Assembly (NCBI GenBank): GCA_947627735.1
Contig: CANQXG010000007.1
Location: 1-64,000, forward strand
Source: an uncultured Oscillospiraceae bacterium
GTDB taxonomy: Bacteria; Bacillota; Clostridia; Oscillospirales; Oscillospiraceae
Length of the DNA stretch: 64,000 nt
Direction: 5' to 3'
The position numbers and the translations under genes were made by a program. Position 1 is the first letter of the stretch, and every line of letters starts with the position of its first letter. A model generated the notes under the pieces. That model saw nothing but the letters and a program-made list of their open reading frames with translations, was not told where the DNA came from and ran no database searches. This document shows, in pieces, positions 18,490 through 28,485 of this stretch.

Positions 18490-18505
18490 TGTAAACAAAA
18501 TGTAA
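18490..18505 (-). promoter_or_regulatory. Tandem TGTAA-N6-TGTAA (TTACA-N6-TTACA on coding strand) motif
   Basis: tgtaa at 18490-18494 and 18501-18505, 11-bp period, just upstream of the -35. Confidence 0.5.
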
Positions 18506-18546
18506 TCCCGGCGCCCCCTGCCGGCCCTGTCTAAGGCCCCCGCCGA

Positions 18547-18575
18547 TTGACAATCCCGCCGGGGTGTGGTATCAT
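18547..18575 (+). promoter_or_regulatory. Sigma-A promoter TTGACA-N17-TATCAT
   Basis: ttgaca 18547-18552, tatcat 18570-18575. Confidence 0.75.
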
Positions 18576-18599
18576 GCACTTGCCCGGGAGGTGGACGCC

Positions 18600-18803
18600 A
18601 TGGCTTCTTACAACACCCAACGGCGCATCCTGCGGGACGCGCGGAAGATCGTCCGCGGGGAGATGGTGGCGGACTTCGTCAACGACCCCAAGCAGTTCTT
18701 CCACCGCCGCCGGGTGGGCTATTACAGCGACCGGCTGGCCTATGCCGCCCGCTGGCTCATCAACGACGAGCAGCAGCAGATCGACGAGTATTATGGCCGC
18801 TGA
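18600..18803 (+). CDS. Small hypothetical protein (67 aa)
   Basis: MASYNTQRRILRDARKIVRGEMVADFVNDPKQFFHRRRVGYYSDRLAYAARWLINDEQQQIDEYYGR; has its own promoter and a downstream terminator. Confidence 0.7.
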   Translation: MASYNTQRRILRDARKIVRGEMVADFVNDPKQFFHRRRVGYYSDRLAYAARWLINDEQQQIDEYYGR

Positions 18804-18813
18804 CCGGCGGCGC

Positions 18814-18848
18814 AAGACGGACGAGGACACATCTTCGTCCGTCTTTTG
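18814..18848 (+). terminator. Terminator
   Basis: aagacggacga-N10-tcgtccgtctt followed by ttg. Confidence 0.65.
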
Positions 18849-18873
18849 ATACCTTCCCCCAAAGGAGGACACG

Positions 18874-20106
18874 ATGGACATCGCCATCATCGGCGGCGGC
18901 GCGGCGGGCCTGGCGGCGGCGCTGGCCGCCCGGGAGAGCCTGGACAACGCCGTCACCGTATTCGAGCGGCAGAACCGGGTGGGCAGAAAGCTGCTGGCCA
19001 CAGGCAATGGCCGGTGCAATCTGACCAACCTGAACGCCTCGCCGGAGAATTATCACGGCCATGACCCGGACTTCGCCGGGCCGGCCCTGTACCGCTTCGG
19101 CCCGGAGCGGACGCTGGAGTGGTTCCGCTCCCTGGGGCTTATCACCCGCGCGGAACCCTCCGGGCGGGTCTACCCCCTGTCGGACACGGCGGGGAGCGTG
19201 GTGGACGTGCTGCGCCTGGCCCTGGAGGCCCGGGGCGGCGCGGTGCAGTGCGCCCTGCCCATCGCCCGGGCGGAGAAGCGCGGGGAGAAGTTCCATCTCA
19301 CCGGCCCCCTGGGCGAGAGCTTCACCGCGGACAGGCTGATCGTGGCCTGCGGCGGCGCCGCCGGGGCGCGGGTGGGGGGCGTCCGCTCCGGCTACGACAT
19401 CCTCCGCTCCTTCGGCCACGGCTGCACGGACCTGCGCCCGGCCCTGGTACAGCTGAAGACGGACAACACCTGGACCCGGGCCATGAAGGGCGTGCGCACC
19501 CAGGCGTCTGTGACCCTGGAGCGGGACGGGACCGTCCTGGCCCGGTCCGCCGGGGAGGTGCAGTTCGCCGACTACGGCGTCACCGGCCCGGCCATTTACG
19601 ACGTCTCCCGCGCCGCCTCCCTCCAGGGGGAGGGCGCGGTGATATGGCTGCGGCTGCTGCCGGAGCTGGATAAAGTTGACATAATTGAATATATGAAGAA
19701 CAAACGGGACAGTTTTTCCAATAACAAAGCGGAAAATCTCCTGAGCGGTATTTTACATAATTCCATCGCCCGGACGGTCCTCCGCCGGGCGCTGATCCCC
19801 CTGGAGGCCCGGCTGTGGGCGCTGTCGGACGGGGCGCTGGAGCAGATCGCGGACGCCCTGTGCCGGTTCTCCCTGCCCCTGACCGGCACATTGGGCTTCG
19901 ACGACGCCCAGGTCACCGCCGGGGGCACGGAAACCGCCGGCTTCGATGCGGAAACGCTGGAAAGCCGCCTTGTCCCGGGGCTGTACGCCTGCGGCGAGGT
20001 GCTGGACGTGGACGGGGACTGCGGCGGGTATAACCTCCAATGGGCCTGGGCCAGCGGCCGTCTGGCGGGCCTGGCCGCCGGCGGGCTGCTGGAGGCGGAG
20101 ATATGA
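18874..20106 (+). CDS. NAD(P)/FAD-dependent oxidoreductase (HI0933/BaiN-like family)
   Basis: MDIAIIGGGAAGLAAALAAR; VGRKLLATGNGRCNLTN; GEVLDVDGDCGGYNLQWAW. Confidence 0.9.
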   Translation: MDIAIIGGGAAGLAAALAARESLDNAVTVFERQNRVGRKLLATGNGRCNLTNLNASPENYHGHDPDFAGPALYRFGPERTLEWFRSLGLITRAEPSGRVYPLSDTAGSVVDVLRLALEARGGAVQCALPIARAEKRGEKFHLTGPLGESFTADRLIVACGGAAGARVGGVRSGYDILRSFGHGCTDLRPALVQLKTDNTWTRAMKGVRTQASVTLERDGTVLARSAGEVQFADYGVTGPAIYDVSRAASLQGEGAVIWLRLLPELDKVDIIEYMKNKRDSFSNNKAENLLSGILHNSIARTVLRRALIPLEARLWALSDGALEQIADALCRFSLPLTGTLGFDDAQVTAGGTETAGFDAETLESRLVPGLYACGEVLDVDGDCGGYNLQWAWASGRLAGLAAGGLLEAEI

Positions 20107-21671
20107 TCCGGCTGCGGAACGTGGCCCTGGCCCTGGACGAGCCGGAGAGCCTGCTGGCGGAAAAGGCGGAGCGGACCCTGGGCTGCCCGGTGAGGCAGGT
20201 GACTCTGGCCCGGAAGGCGGTGGACGCCCGGCGCAAGGCGGACGTGCACTTCGTCTGCACCCTGGACCTGACTGTGGCCGACGAGGCAGCCGCCCTTGCC
20301 AGGTGCCCGGACGCCTCCCCCGCCCCGGCCAGCGATTACGCCCCGCCCACGGCGGCGGCCCTGCCGGCGGAGCAGCCTGTGGTGGTGGGCTTCGGCCCGG
20401 CGGGGATGTTCGCGGCCCTGGCCCTGGCCATGGCGGGGCTGCGGCCCCTGGTGCTGGAGCGGGGCGAGGACGCCGCCCGCCGCACGGAAAAAGTGGCTCG
20501 GCTGCGCCGGGAGGGCGTGCTGGACCCGGAGAGCAACATCCAGTTCGGCGAGGGCGGCGCCGGGGCCTTCTCCGACGGAAAGCTGTCCACCGGCGTGAAG
20601 GACCGGCGCATCCCCTGGGTCCTCCGCCAGCTGGTGGATGCCGGCGCGCCAGCGGACATCCTGACCGACGCCAAGCCCCACATCGGCACGGACCTGCTGC
20701 CCGGCGTGTGCGCGGCCCTGCGCCGGCGCATCGAGGCCCTGGGCGGCGAGGTGCGCTTTTCCACCCGCCTTGATGCCCTGGAAAGCCGGGGCGGACGGCT
20801 GACCGCCGCCGTCACCGCCGCCGGGGAGCGCATCCCCTGCCCGGCGCTGATCCTGGCCTGCGGCCACAGTGCACGGGACACCTTTGAAATGTTATGTAAA
20901 CTTATCCCCATGGCCCCCAAGCCCTTCGCCATGGGTGTGCGCATCGAGCATCTGCAGTCGGACACCGACGCGGCCCAGTACGGCCCCTTCGCCGGCCACC
21001 CGGCCCTGCCCCCTGCGGACTACGCCCTGGCCTGTCAGCTGCCCGATGGGCGGCGGTGCTACACCTTCTGCATGTGCCCCGGAGGCGAGGTGGTCCCCGC
21101 CGCCAGCGAGCCGGGGATGGTGTGCACCAACGGCGCCAGCCCCTATAAAAGAAATTATGTAAACTCCAATGCCGCCCTCCTGGCGGCCCTCTCCCCGGAG
21201 GACTTCCCCCATCCCGGCCCCCTGGGGGGCGTGGCATGGCAGCGGGAGCTGGAGCGCCGGGCCTATGAGATCGCCGGCGGCGGGTACCGCGCCCCGGTGC
21301 AGACCGTGGGCAGCTTCCTCCGGGGCGGGGCCTCCCGGTTTGGCCGGGTGCGCCCGTCCTACGGTCCCGAGGTGACGGCCGTGGACCTGCGCGACATCCT
21401 CCCGCCTGTCATCGCCGACACCCTGGCGGGGGCGCTGCCCCTGTTCGACAGGAAGCTGAAGGGCTTCGCCGCCCCCGACGGGGTGCTCACCGGCCCGGAG
21501 ACCCGCTCCTCCAGCCCGGTGCGGATGCTGCGCACGGACGCTCTCCAATCCCCCGCCCTGTCGGGGCTGTACCCCTGCGGGGAGGGCGCCGGCTGGGCCG
21601 GCGGCATCATGTCCGCCGCCGTGGACGGCCTTAAATGCGCCGAGGCGCTGATCGCCTCCCTCTCCCCCTGA
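20103..21671 (+). CDS. FAD-dependent protein / NAD(FAD)-utilizing dehydrogenase
   Basis: VVVGFGPAGMFAALALA; ESNIQFGEGGAGAFSDGKL; GEGAGWAGGIMSAAVDG; ATGA overlap with upstream gene. Confidence 0.88.
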   Translation: MIRLRNVALALDEPESLLAEKAERTLGCPVRQVTLARKAVDARRKADVHFVCTLDLTVADEAAALARCPDASPAPASDYAPPTAAALPAEQPVVVGFGPAGMFAALALAMAGLRPLVLERGEDAARRTEKVARLRREGVLDPESNIQFGEGGAGAFSDGKLSTGVKDRRIPWVLRQLVDAGAPADILTDAKPHIGTDLLPGVCAALRRRIEALGGEVRFSTRLDALESRGGRLTAAVTAAGERIPCPALILACGHSARDTFEMLCKLIPMAPKPFAMGVRIEHLQSDTDAAQYGPFAGHPALPPADYALACQLPDGRRCYTFCMCPGGEVVPAASEPGMVCTNGASPYKRNYVNSNAALLAALSPEDFPHPGPLGGVAWQRELERRAYEIAGGGYRAPVQTVGSFLRGGASRFGRVRPSYGPEVTAVDLRDILPPVIADTLAGALPLFDRKLKGFAAPDGVLTGPETRSSSPVRMLRTDALQSPALSGLYPCGEGAGWAGGIMSAAVDGLKCAEALIASLSP

Positions 21672-21753
21672 CACAGCGGCCGGTCCCCTTCAAAATACAA
21701 CAGCGCAGCCATCATTTTACTTAATGGCTGCGCTGTTTTTCTCTTTTTCGATA

Positions 21754-22146
21754 TCAAACGTAGTAGGGATTGGGCTTGCACAGCAGTACGATGAGATCGA
21801 CTAACACGCCCACTCCAAAAAGGCCCATCGTAAATAGGTACAGGATACCCATCCCGACCTTCCCCTCATAGAATTTGTGCGCCCCAATGAAGCCCAAAAA
21901 CAGGCAGAGCAGGAACGCCACCCACTTGTTTTTGGGATTGCCGCCTCTTCCGCCGGCGTTGACGTTCGTGTTGATATTGGAATTTGTGTTGCTGTTATTT
22001 ATCACCACGCTTGGCTGTGCGGCCTCGCTCTTAACAGCCTCCACCTGCCTTCCGCACACGGTACAGATGACCGCGTCCTCCGGTATCTTTGCCCCGCAAT
22101 GCCGGCAAAACTTCATCTTTTCTTGTTCCTTTACTTCCTGATCCAT
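21754..22146 (-). CDS. Zinc-ribbon and TM2 domain-containing protein
   Basis: [21 protein letters not shown] ribbon; [37 protein letters not shown]2; start approximate (ORF opens at 22176). Confidence 0.85.
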   Translation of the reverse strand: MDQEVKEQEKMKFCRHCGAKIPEDAVICTVCGRQVEAVKSEAAQPSVVINNSNTNSNINTNVNAGGRGGNPKNKWVAFLLCLFLGFIGAHKFYEGKVGMGILYLFTMGLFGVGVLVDLIVLLCKPNPYYV

Positions 22147-22184
22147 TTTTCTTCCCTCCAGCCTTGTTATGGCCATATAACTCT

Positions 22185-22218
22185 AACACATAAGTATTCA
22201 TTTGTCAACATATGTGTT
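22185..22218. promoter_or_regulatory. Inverted-repeat operator candidate spanning the divergent promoter region
   Basis: aacacata (22185-22192) N18 tatgtgtt (22211-22218), containing minus-strand TTGACA (22203-22208). Confidence 0.45.
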
Positions 22219-22258
22219 CATAGCACGCCGCTGTGGGCCATAGAATGTCCATAGGGGT

Positions 22259-22504
22259 GTGACTATGTATATTCCAATGCTCGACCCTGTGGCCGTAGGA
22301 AGGGTCATTGCCTATTATAGGCAGCGAAGCGGCGTATCCCAGGAAGTCCTGAGCGGGCTGGCGGACATCGGGCGCAGCCATTTGAGCGCCATCGAGCGCG
22401 GCGAGCGAAAGCCGACACTGGAAACATTTTACAGGATATGCACGGCGCTGGACGTGAAGATGAGCGTCGTCATCGCGACGCTGGAAGAGGAGCTGGAAAA
22501 ATAA
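22259..22504 (+). CDS. XRE-family helix-turn-helix transcriptional regulator (small)
   Basis: VIAYYRQRSGVSQEVLSGLADIGRSHLSAIERGERKPTLETFYRICTALDV. Confidence 0.88.
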   Translation: MTMYIPMLDPVAVGRVIAYYRQRSGVSQEVLSGLADIGRSHLSAIERGERKPTLETFYRICTALDVKMSVVIATLEEELEK

Positions 22505-22552
22505 AGAGGGACGCGGAGCGATCCGCGTCCCTTCCACATATGCGCTTGTTAT

Positions 22553-24697
22553 TTACTCGTCGCCCCGGTCGATGGGCAGGCCGGCCTGCTGGCGCTCCTT
22601 GATGGCGTCCTTGCGGCTCAGGTTGACCCGGCCCCGGTCGTCGATCTCGGTGACCTTGACCCAGGTCCAGTCGCCCACATTGATGCAGTCCTCCACCTTC
22701 TCGGTGCGCTTGAACTCCAGGTCCTTGATGTGGACCATGCCGTCCTTGCCGGGCACCAGCTCGATGAACGCGCCGATGGGGATGATACGCACGCACTTGC
22801 CGTAGTACAGCTGCCCCACCTCGGGCACGAACACGATGTTGTCGATGGTCCTCTTGGCGGCGCGGCAGGCCTCGATGTCCTCGGAGGCGATATAGATGGT
22901 GCCGTCGTCCTCGATATCGATCTTGCAGCCGGTGTCGGCGGTGATCTTCTGGATCACCTTGCCGCCGGAGCCGATGACCTCCCGGATCTTGTCAGGATCG
23001 ATGGTCATCTTTATCATCTTCGGCGCGCTGGCGGCCAGCTCATGGCGCGGCTCGCTGATGACGGGCAGCATGATCTCGTCCAGGATCTGCACCCGGGCCT
23101 CATGGGTGATCTCCAGGGCGTTCTTGACGATCTCGTGCTTCAGGCCGTCATTCTTCAGGTCCATCTGAATGGCGGTGATGCCCTTCTTGGTGCCGGCCAC
23201 CTTGAAGTCCATCTCGCCGTGGAAGTCCTCCACGCCCTGGATGTCGATGAAGGTGGTGAAGTCGTCGCCGTCCTGGATCAGGCCGCAGCTGATGCCGGCC
23301 ACGGGGGCCTTGATGGGCACGCCGGCGGCCATCAGGCTCAGAGTGGTGCCGCAGATGGAGCCCTGGGAGGTGGAGCCGTTGGAGGACAGGACCTCGCTGA
23401 CCACGCGGATGGCGTAGGGGAACTCCTCCACGGGCGGGATGACGGCCTCCAGGGCCTTCTCCACCAGAGCGCCGTGGCCGTACTCACGGCGGGAGGTGGA
23501 GCGGCTGGCGCGGGCCTCGCCGGTGGAGTAGCTGGGCATGTTGTAGTGGTGCATGAACCGCTTCTCGTCCTCCTCCCAGATGGTATCCAGCTTCTGGGCG
23601 GCGGAGAGGGTGTTCAGGGTGGTGATGGACAGCACCTGGGTCTGGCCGCGGGTGAACAGGGCGGAGCCGTGGACCCCGGGGATCACGTCCACCTGGCTGT
23701 CCAGGGGCCGGATCTCGTTCATGGCCCGGCCGTCCACGCGCTTGCCGGCCAGCAGCCACTTCTTCACGACCTTCTTCTGCAGCTTGTAGAGGATCTCGTC
23801 CATGTAGTTCATCATGTCGGGATGCTCCTCGCCGTACTTTTCCTGCATGGCGGTGACCCACTCGTTGACCCGGGCCTCCCGGACGTTCTTGTCGTCGGTG
23901 TCCATGCAGTACTCCATGCCCTCGAACTCGTTGGCCACCAGCTTTTCGAACAGCTCGTCGTCGAAGGCGGCGTGCTCATACTCGAACTTGGGCTTGCCCA
24001 CCTCGGCCACCATCTGGTCGATCAGGTCCAGCACGCCCTGCAGCTTCTCATGGGCCTGGACGATGCCCTCGTACATCACGTCGTCGGGGATCTGGTTGGC
24101 CTCGGCCTCGATCATGACGATCTTCTTGTGGGTGGCGGCCACGGTGACGGTCATCTGGTTGACGGCCTTCTCGGCATGGGTGGGGTTGAACAGGTACTTC
24201 TCCCCGTCCCAGCCCAGCACGATGCCGGCGATGGGGCCGTTGAAGGGCACGTCGGAGATGGACACGGCGGCAGCCGCGCCGATCATGGCGGTGATCTCGG
24301 GAGAGCAGTCCCTATCCACGTTCAGCACCTCGCAGGCGATGACCACATCGTTGCGCAGGTCGGAGGGGAACAGGGGCCGCATGGGCCGGTCGATGAGCCG
24401 CCCGGCCAGCACCGCGGGCAGGGAGGGCCGGCCCTCACGGCGCATGAAGGAGCCGGGGATGCGGCCCACGGCGTAGAGCTTCTCGTTGAAGTCCACGGCA
24501 AGGGGGAAGTAATCGATGCCGTCCTTGGGACGGGCGGAGGCGGTGACGGTGCACAGCACGGTGGTGTCGCCGTACTGGGCCAGCACGGCGGCGTTGCACA
24601 GCTCCGCCATCCGGCCCACCTCCAGCTTCAGGGGCCGGCCGCAGAAGTCCATCTCCCAGCGGTGCAGGTTGTCGAATGTCTTGTGTTTGATGATCAT
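22553..24697 (-). CDS. pnp: Polyribonucleotide nucleotidyltransferase (PNPase)
   Basis: Two RNase PH domains, KH (GSGGKVIQKITADTGCKIDIEDDG) and S1 domains. Confidence 0.97.
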   Translation of the reverse strand: MIIKHKTFDNLHRWEMDFCGRPLKLEVGRMAELCNAAVLAQYGDTTVLCTVTASARPKDGIDYFPLAVDFNEKLYAVGRIPGSFMRREGRPSLPAVLAGRLIDRPMRPLFPSDLRNDVVIACEVLNVDRDCSPEITAMIGAAAAVSISDVPFNGPIAGIVLGWDGEKYLFNPTHAEKAVNQMTVTVAATHKKIVMIEAEANQIPDDVMYEGIVQAHEKLQGVLDLIDQMVAEVGKPKFEYEHAAFDDELFEKLVANEFEGMEYCMDTDDKNVREARVNEWVTAMQEKYGEEHPDMMNYMDEILYKLQKKVVKKWLLAGKRVDGRAMNEIRPLDSQVDVIPGVHGSALFTRGQTQVLSITTLNTLSAAQKLDTIWEEDEKRFMHHYNMPSYSTGEARASRSTSRREYGHGALVEKALEAVIPPVEEFPYAIRVVSEVLSSNGSTSQGSICGTTLSLMAAGVPIKAPVAGISCGLIQDGDDFTTFIDIQGVEDFHGEMDFKVAGTKKGITAIQMDLKNDGLKHEIVKNALEITHEARVQILDEIMLPVISEPRHELAASAPKMIKMTIDPDKIREVIGSGGKVIQKITADTGCKIDIEDDGTIYIASEDIEACRAAKRTIDNIVFVPEVGQLYYGKCVRIIPIGAFIELVPGKDGMVHIKDLEFKRTEKVEDCINVGDWTWVKVTEIDDRGRVNLSRKDAIKERQQAGLPIDRGDE

Positions 24698-24771
24698 GTT
24701 TTTCTTCCTTTCGTACACATCCAAATTCTATCCAGAAAATCCGCCGAAACGGATAAACTTTTCAAAAAAGA

Positions 24772-24804
24772 TCAGGAGGGACAGTATGAACTTGTCCCTC
24801 CTGA
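24772..24804 (-). terminator. rpsO-pnp intercistronic terminator/processing hairpin
   Basis: tcaggagggaca-N9-tgtccctcctga, 12-bp stem; minus strand continues into tcttttttg. Confidence 0.75.
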
Positions 24805-24838
24805 AAAACCTTCATACCCCTCAGTGTAAGCGGAATGC

Positions 24839-25105
24839 TTACTTACGGATGCCCAGCTTGGCGATGATGGCGCGGTAGCGCTCGATGTCGTTCTTGGCCA
24901 CGTAGTCCAGCAGACGGCGGCGCTTGCCGATCATCTTGAACAGGCCCATGCGGCTGTGATTGTCCTTCTTGTGCACCTTCAGGTGCTCGGTGAGCTGATT
25001 GATGCGCTCGGTGAGGATGGCGATCTGGACCTCCGGGGAGCCGGTGTCGCCCTCGTGAGTCTTGTTGGCCTCGATGATGTTGGTCTTCTGTTCCTTGGTG
25101 ATCAT
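24839..25105 (-). CDS. rpsO: 30S ribosomal protein S15
   Basis: [43 protein letters not shown], 88 aa. Confidence 0.97.
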   Translation of the reverse strand: MITKEQKTNIIEANKTHEGDTGSPEVQIAILTERINQLTEHLKVHKKDNHSRMGLFKMIGKRRRLLDYVAKNDIERYRAIIAKLGIRK

Positions 25106-25328
25106 GGTTTTTGCCCTTCCTTTCGGTTTTACTATACCCTGCGCCTGAGTGGGGGGCTGCGCCCCGGACCAAGGACCGCGGGTTACCAAGCTATGGTACT
25201 ATACCATACATTGCCCCGTTTGTCAAAAATTATTTTGCCATCGCCCGCCTGCCCTTGCGGCGCGGGAGGCGTTGGACTATAATATGCCCATAAGGCGATA
25301 AGCCGGCATCCGGACAAGGAGGTGCCCT

Positions 25329-25532
25329 ATGGACTTGAAAGACTCGCCGCTGTTCCATTTTATCGTCGGGACCTTATGGTCCGCAGCAGCAGCCGTGACC
25401 GCGTACGAACACCGAACATTTTCAGGCCCCGTCTACTGGCCGCCCATCCTTTTGGGTATAGCAGGAGCCGGTTATTACGTCCGGTGGATTTATTTGATAG
25501 CAAAAAACCGGCAGCATGATAAAAACCATTGA
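25329..25532 (+). CDS. Small hypothetical membrane protein
   Basis: 67 aa with RBS-like aaggaggtgcc upstream and two hydrophobic stretches. Confidence 0.5.
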   Translation: MDLKDSPLFHFIVGTLWSAAAAVTAYEHRTFSGPVYWPPILLGIAGAGYYVRWIYLIAKNRQHDKNH

Positions 25533-25578
25533 GCGCGGCCGGCAAATTCCCTTCACCGCGCCGATGGCACAACCGCTT

Positions 25579-25875
25579 GGAAAGCCTCCCCTGTGCAAGG
25601 GGAGGTGCCGAGCAAAGCGAGGCGGAGGGGTTGTTACCAGTCTTGAAATATATTCCAGCTTGGTAACAATCCCTCAGTCTTGTCGTCGCGGCGTTCGCTG
25701 AGCTGCGCCGTCGCAAGCGCCGGCATCCGCCCGCTCCCGCGCTCCTCCTCTCCCCAAAAGGCATGCGTGCCTTTTGGGGACCCCGAAAGCGCTGCCAGCT
25801 CCCTTTACACAAGGGAGCCTCCAATAATGTGCGCCTTGCGCCGGAGCCACCTCCCTCGTCAGAGGGAGGCTTTCC
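25579..25875. repeat. MITE-like composite palindromic element
   Basis: 12-bp terminal inverted repeats GGAAAGCCTCCC (25579-25590)/GGGAGGCTTTCC (25864-25875); internal palindromes 25631-25639/25661-25669 and 25752-25763/25768-25779; no credible ORF. Confidence 0.65.
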
Positions 25876-25912
25876 GTAAAGAATGGGCCTGTTTGCTAAA
25901 CAGGCCCACATT

Positions 25913-27724
25913 TTATTTCCTGAACTGGTTCTTCATTCGCTTTTCGTGGTTGAGGATGGCCTTGCGCAGCCGGAGGTGCTCCGGCGTGACCTCCAAAAGC
26001 TCGTCGTCCGCCATGAACTCCAGGCACTGCTCCAGGCTCATCTGCTTGGGCGGGATGAGGCGCAGCGCCTCGTCGGAGCCGGAGGCCCGGGTGTTGGTCA
26101 GGTGCTTGGACCGGCACACGTTCACCACGATGTCCTCTTTCTTGGGGCTTTCCCCCACCACCATGCCGGCGTACACCGCCGTGCCGGGGCTGATGAACAG
26201 CGCGCCCCGGTCCTGGGCGTTCCACAGGCCGTAGGCCACCGCCTCGCCTGTTTCAAAGGCGATAAGGGAGCCGGTGTTGCGACGCTTCACGTCCCCCTTC
26301 AGGGGGGCGTAGGAGTCGAACACGCTGGCCATGATGCCCTCGCCCCGGGTGTCGGTGAGAAATTCGCTGCGGTAGCCGAACAGGCCCCGGGTGGGGACAA
26401 GGAACTCCAGCTTCATCCGCTCGCCCACCGGCGTCATCTGCACGAACTCGCCCTTGCGCTGGCCCAGCTTCTCCATCACCGGCCCCACGCACTCGCCGGG
26501 CACGTCCAACACCACCCGCTCCATAGGTTCGCACTTCTTCCCGTCGATGTCCCGGTAGAGCACCCTCGCCGGGGACACGGAGAACTCGTACCCCTCCCGG
26601 CGCATGGTCTCGATGAGGATGGACAGGTGCATCTCGCCCCGGCCCGCCACGTTGAACGCGTCGGTGGTGTCCGTTTCGGTCACCCGCAGGGACACGTCCT
26701 TGAGGGTCTCCTGCTCCAGCCGCTGGCGGATGTTCCGGCTGGTGACCCACTTGCCCTCCCGGCCCGCGAAGGGGCTGTCGTTGACGGAGAAGGTCATCTC
26801 GATGGTGGGCGCGGAGATCTTCACGAAGGGCAGCGGCTCCACCGCCTCGGGAGCGCATATGGTGTCGCCGATGGTCACGTCGCCGATGCCGCTCATGGCG
26901 ATGATATTGCCCGCCTCCGCCGCCGTCACCGGCGCCCGGCCCAGAGGCTCGTATTCATACATGCTCACGGCCTTGGCGTGGCGCACCGGCCTCTCGTCGT
27001 GGTAGTCGCACACCACGATCTCCTGGTTCTGGGTCACCCGGCCCCGCTCCACCCGGCCAATGGCGATGCGGCCTACGTACTCGTTGTAGTCCAGGGAGCT
27101 GACCAGCATCTGGAACGGCTCATCCAGCCGCCGCTCCGGGGCGGGGATGTAGTTGACGATGGCCTGGAACAGCGGCTCCAGGTCCGTCCCGGCGCTGTCG
27201 GGGCTGACGGAACAGGTGCCCTGGCGGGCGGAGGCGAACAGCATGGGGCTGTCCAGCTGCTCGTCGGTGCAGCCCAGGTCCATCAGCAGCTCCAGTATCT
27301 CGTCGATGACCTCATAGATGCGCTGGTCGGGCCGGTCGATCTTGTTGACCACCACGATCACCTTGTGGCCCAGCTGCAGCGCCCGCTCCAGCACGAACCG
27401 GGTCTGGGGCATAGGCCCCTCCGCCGCGTCCACCAGCAGAAGAACGCCGTTGACCATCTTCAGGATGCGCTCCACCTCGCCGCCGAAGTCGGCGTGGCCC
27501 GGGGTGTCCACGATGTTGATCTTCACGTCGTGGTAGTGGATGGCGGTGTTCTTGGCCAGGATGGTGATGCCCCGCTCCCGCTCCAGGTCGCCGGAGTCCA
27601 TGATCCGCTCCTGGACCTGCTGGTTGGCGCGGAAGGCGCCGGACTGGCGGAGCATGGCGTCCACCAAGGTGGTCTTGCCGTGGTCCACGTGGGCGATGAT
27701 GGCGATGTTTCTAAGCTCTTGCAT
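25913..27724 (-). CDS. typA: Translational GTPase TypA/BipA
   Basis: [36 protein letters not shown]. Confidence 0.96.
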   Translation of the reverse strand: MQELRNIAIIAHVDHGKTTLVDAMLRQSGAFRANQQVQERIMDSGDLERERGITILAKNTAIHYHDVKINIVDTPGHADFGGEVERILKMVNGVLLLVDAAEGPMPQTRFVLERALQLGHKVIVVVNKIDRPDQRIYEVIDEILELLMDLGCTDEQLDSPMLFASARQGTCSVSPDSAGTDLEPLFQAIVNYIPAPERRLDEPFQMLVSSLDYNEYVGRIAIGRVERGRVTQNQEIVVCDYHDERPVRHAKAVSMYEYEPLGRAPVTAAEAGNIIAMSGIGDVTIGDTICAPEAVEPLPFVKISAPTIEMTFSVNDSPFAGREGKWVTSRNIRQRLEQETLKDVSLRVTETDTTDAFNVAGRGEMHLSILIETMRREGYEFSVSPARVLYRDIDGKKCEPMERVVLDVPGECVGPVMEKLGQRKGEFVQMTPVGERMKLEFLVPTRGLFGYRSEFLTDTRGEGIMASVFDSYAPLKGDVKRRNTGSLIAFETGEAVAYGLWNAQDRGALFISPGTAVYAGMVVGESPKKEDIVVNVCRSKHLTNTRASGSDEALRLIPPKQMSLEQCLEFMADDELLEVTPEHLRLRKAILNHEKRMKNQFRK

Positions 27725-27802
27725 AGCTGTCACTCTTTTCCTTGATATGCACACATTTGGTTATTTTATCACGGCCCGCCGCCGATTGCAACCGCCGGGA
27801 CA

Positions 27803-27837
27803 AAAAAACGCCGGGGCCTCCGCCCCGGTGTTTTTGT
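27803..27837 (-). terminator. Terminator
   Basis: aaaaacgccggggc-ctcc-gccccggtgttttt. Confidence 0.7.
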
Positions 27838-27861
27838 TCGTTTTGATGGGTATTGGCCCGC

Positions 27862-28470
27862 TCAGTAGTCCTCCACGTCGAAGGGCTTGTCTTTATAATA
27901 GTACCTCCGGTCCTCCTCCGTGATCCGCCGCAGCACCCGGCAGGGGTTGCCCACGGCGATCACGTCGGCGGGGATGTCCTTCGTCACCACGCTGCCCGCG
28001 CCGATGACGGCGTTGTCGCCGATGGTGACCCCCGGCAGGAGGATGACGCCGCCGCCCAGCCACACGTTGTCGCCGATGGTGATGGGCAGGCCGTACTCAT
28101 AGCCGGAATTGCGGCTCACCGGGTGGATGGGGTGGCCGGCGGTGCTGATGAGCACGTTGGGCGCGATCTGCACGTTGTCACCGATGGTCACCTTCCCCAC
28201 GTCCAGCACGGTCAGGCCGTAGTTGGCGAAGAAGTTCTCCCCCACCTCGATGTTCCAGCCGTAGTCACAATGAAACGGCGGCTCGATCCACACATTCTCC
28301 CCGGTCTTTCCGAACAGCTTTTTCAGGATCTCGGGGATACGGTCCCGCTCCTCAGGCCGCAGCTGGTTCAGCTCATACACGGCGGCCTTGCAGGCCTCCC
28401 GCTCCTCCTCCAGCCCGTCCAGCCATGCCTTATAGGGCAGGCCCCGCAGCATCCGCTCCTTCTGGTCCAT
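27862..28470 (-). CDS. Sugar O-acetyltransferase (maltose/galactoside acetyltransferase-like)
   Basis: Left-handed hexapeptide repeats: PPFHCDYGWNIEVGENFFANYGLTVLDVGKVTIGDNVQIAPNV. Confidence 0.9.
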   Translation of the reverse strand: MDQKERMLRGLPYKAWLDGLEEEREACKAAVYELNQLRPEERDRIPEILKKLFGKTGENVWIEPPFHCDYGWNIEVGENFFANYGLTVLDVGKVTIGDNVQIAPNVLISTAGHPIHPVSRNSGYEYGLPITIGDNVWLGGGVILLPGVTIGDNAVIGAGSVVTKDIPADVIAVGNPCRVLRRITEEDRRYYYKDKPFDVEDY

Positions 28471-28485
28471 GATACTTCCTCCCTC

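Noticed and set aside
22730-24829. 699-aa plus-strand ORF over pnp
   Set aside because: Antisense of a fully conserved PNPase gene.
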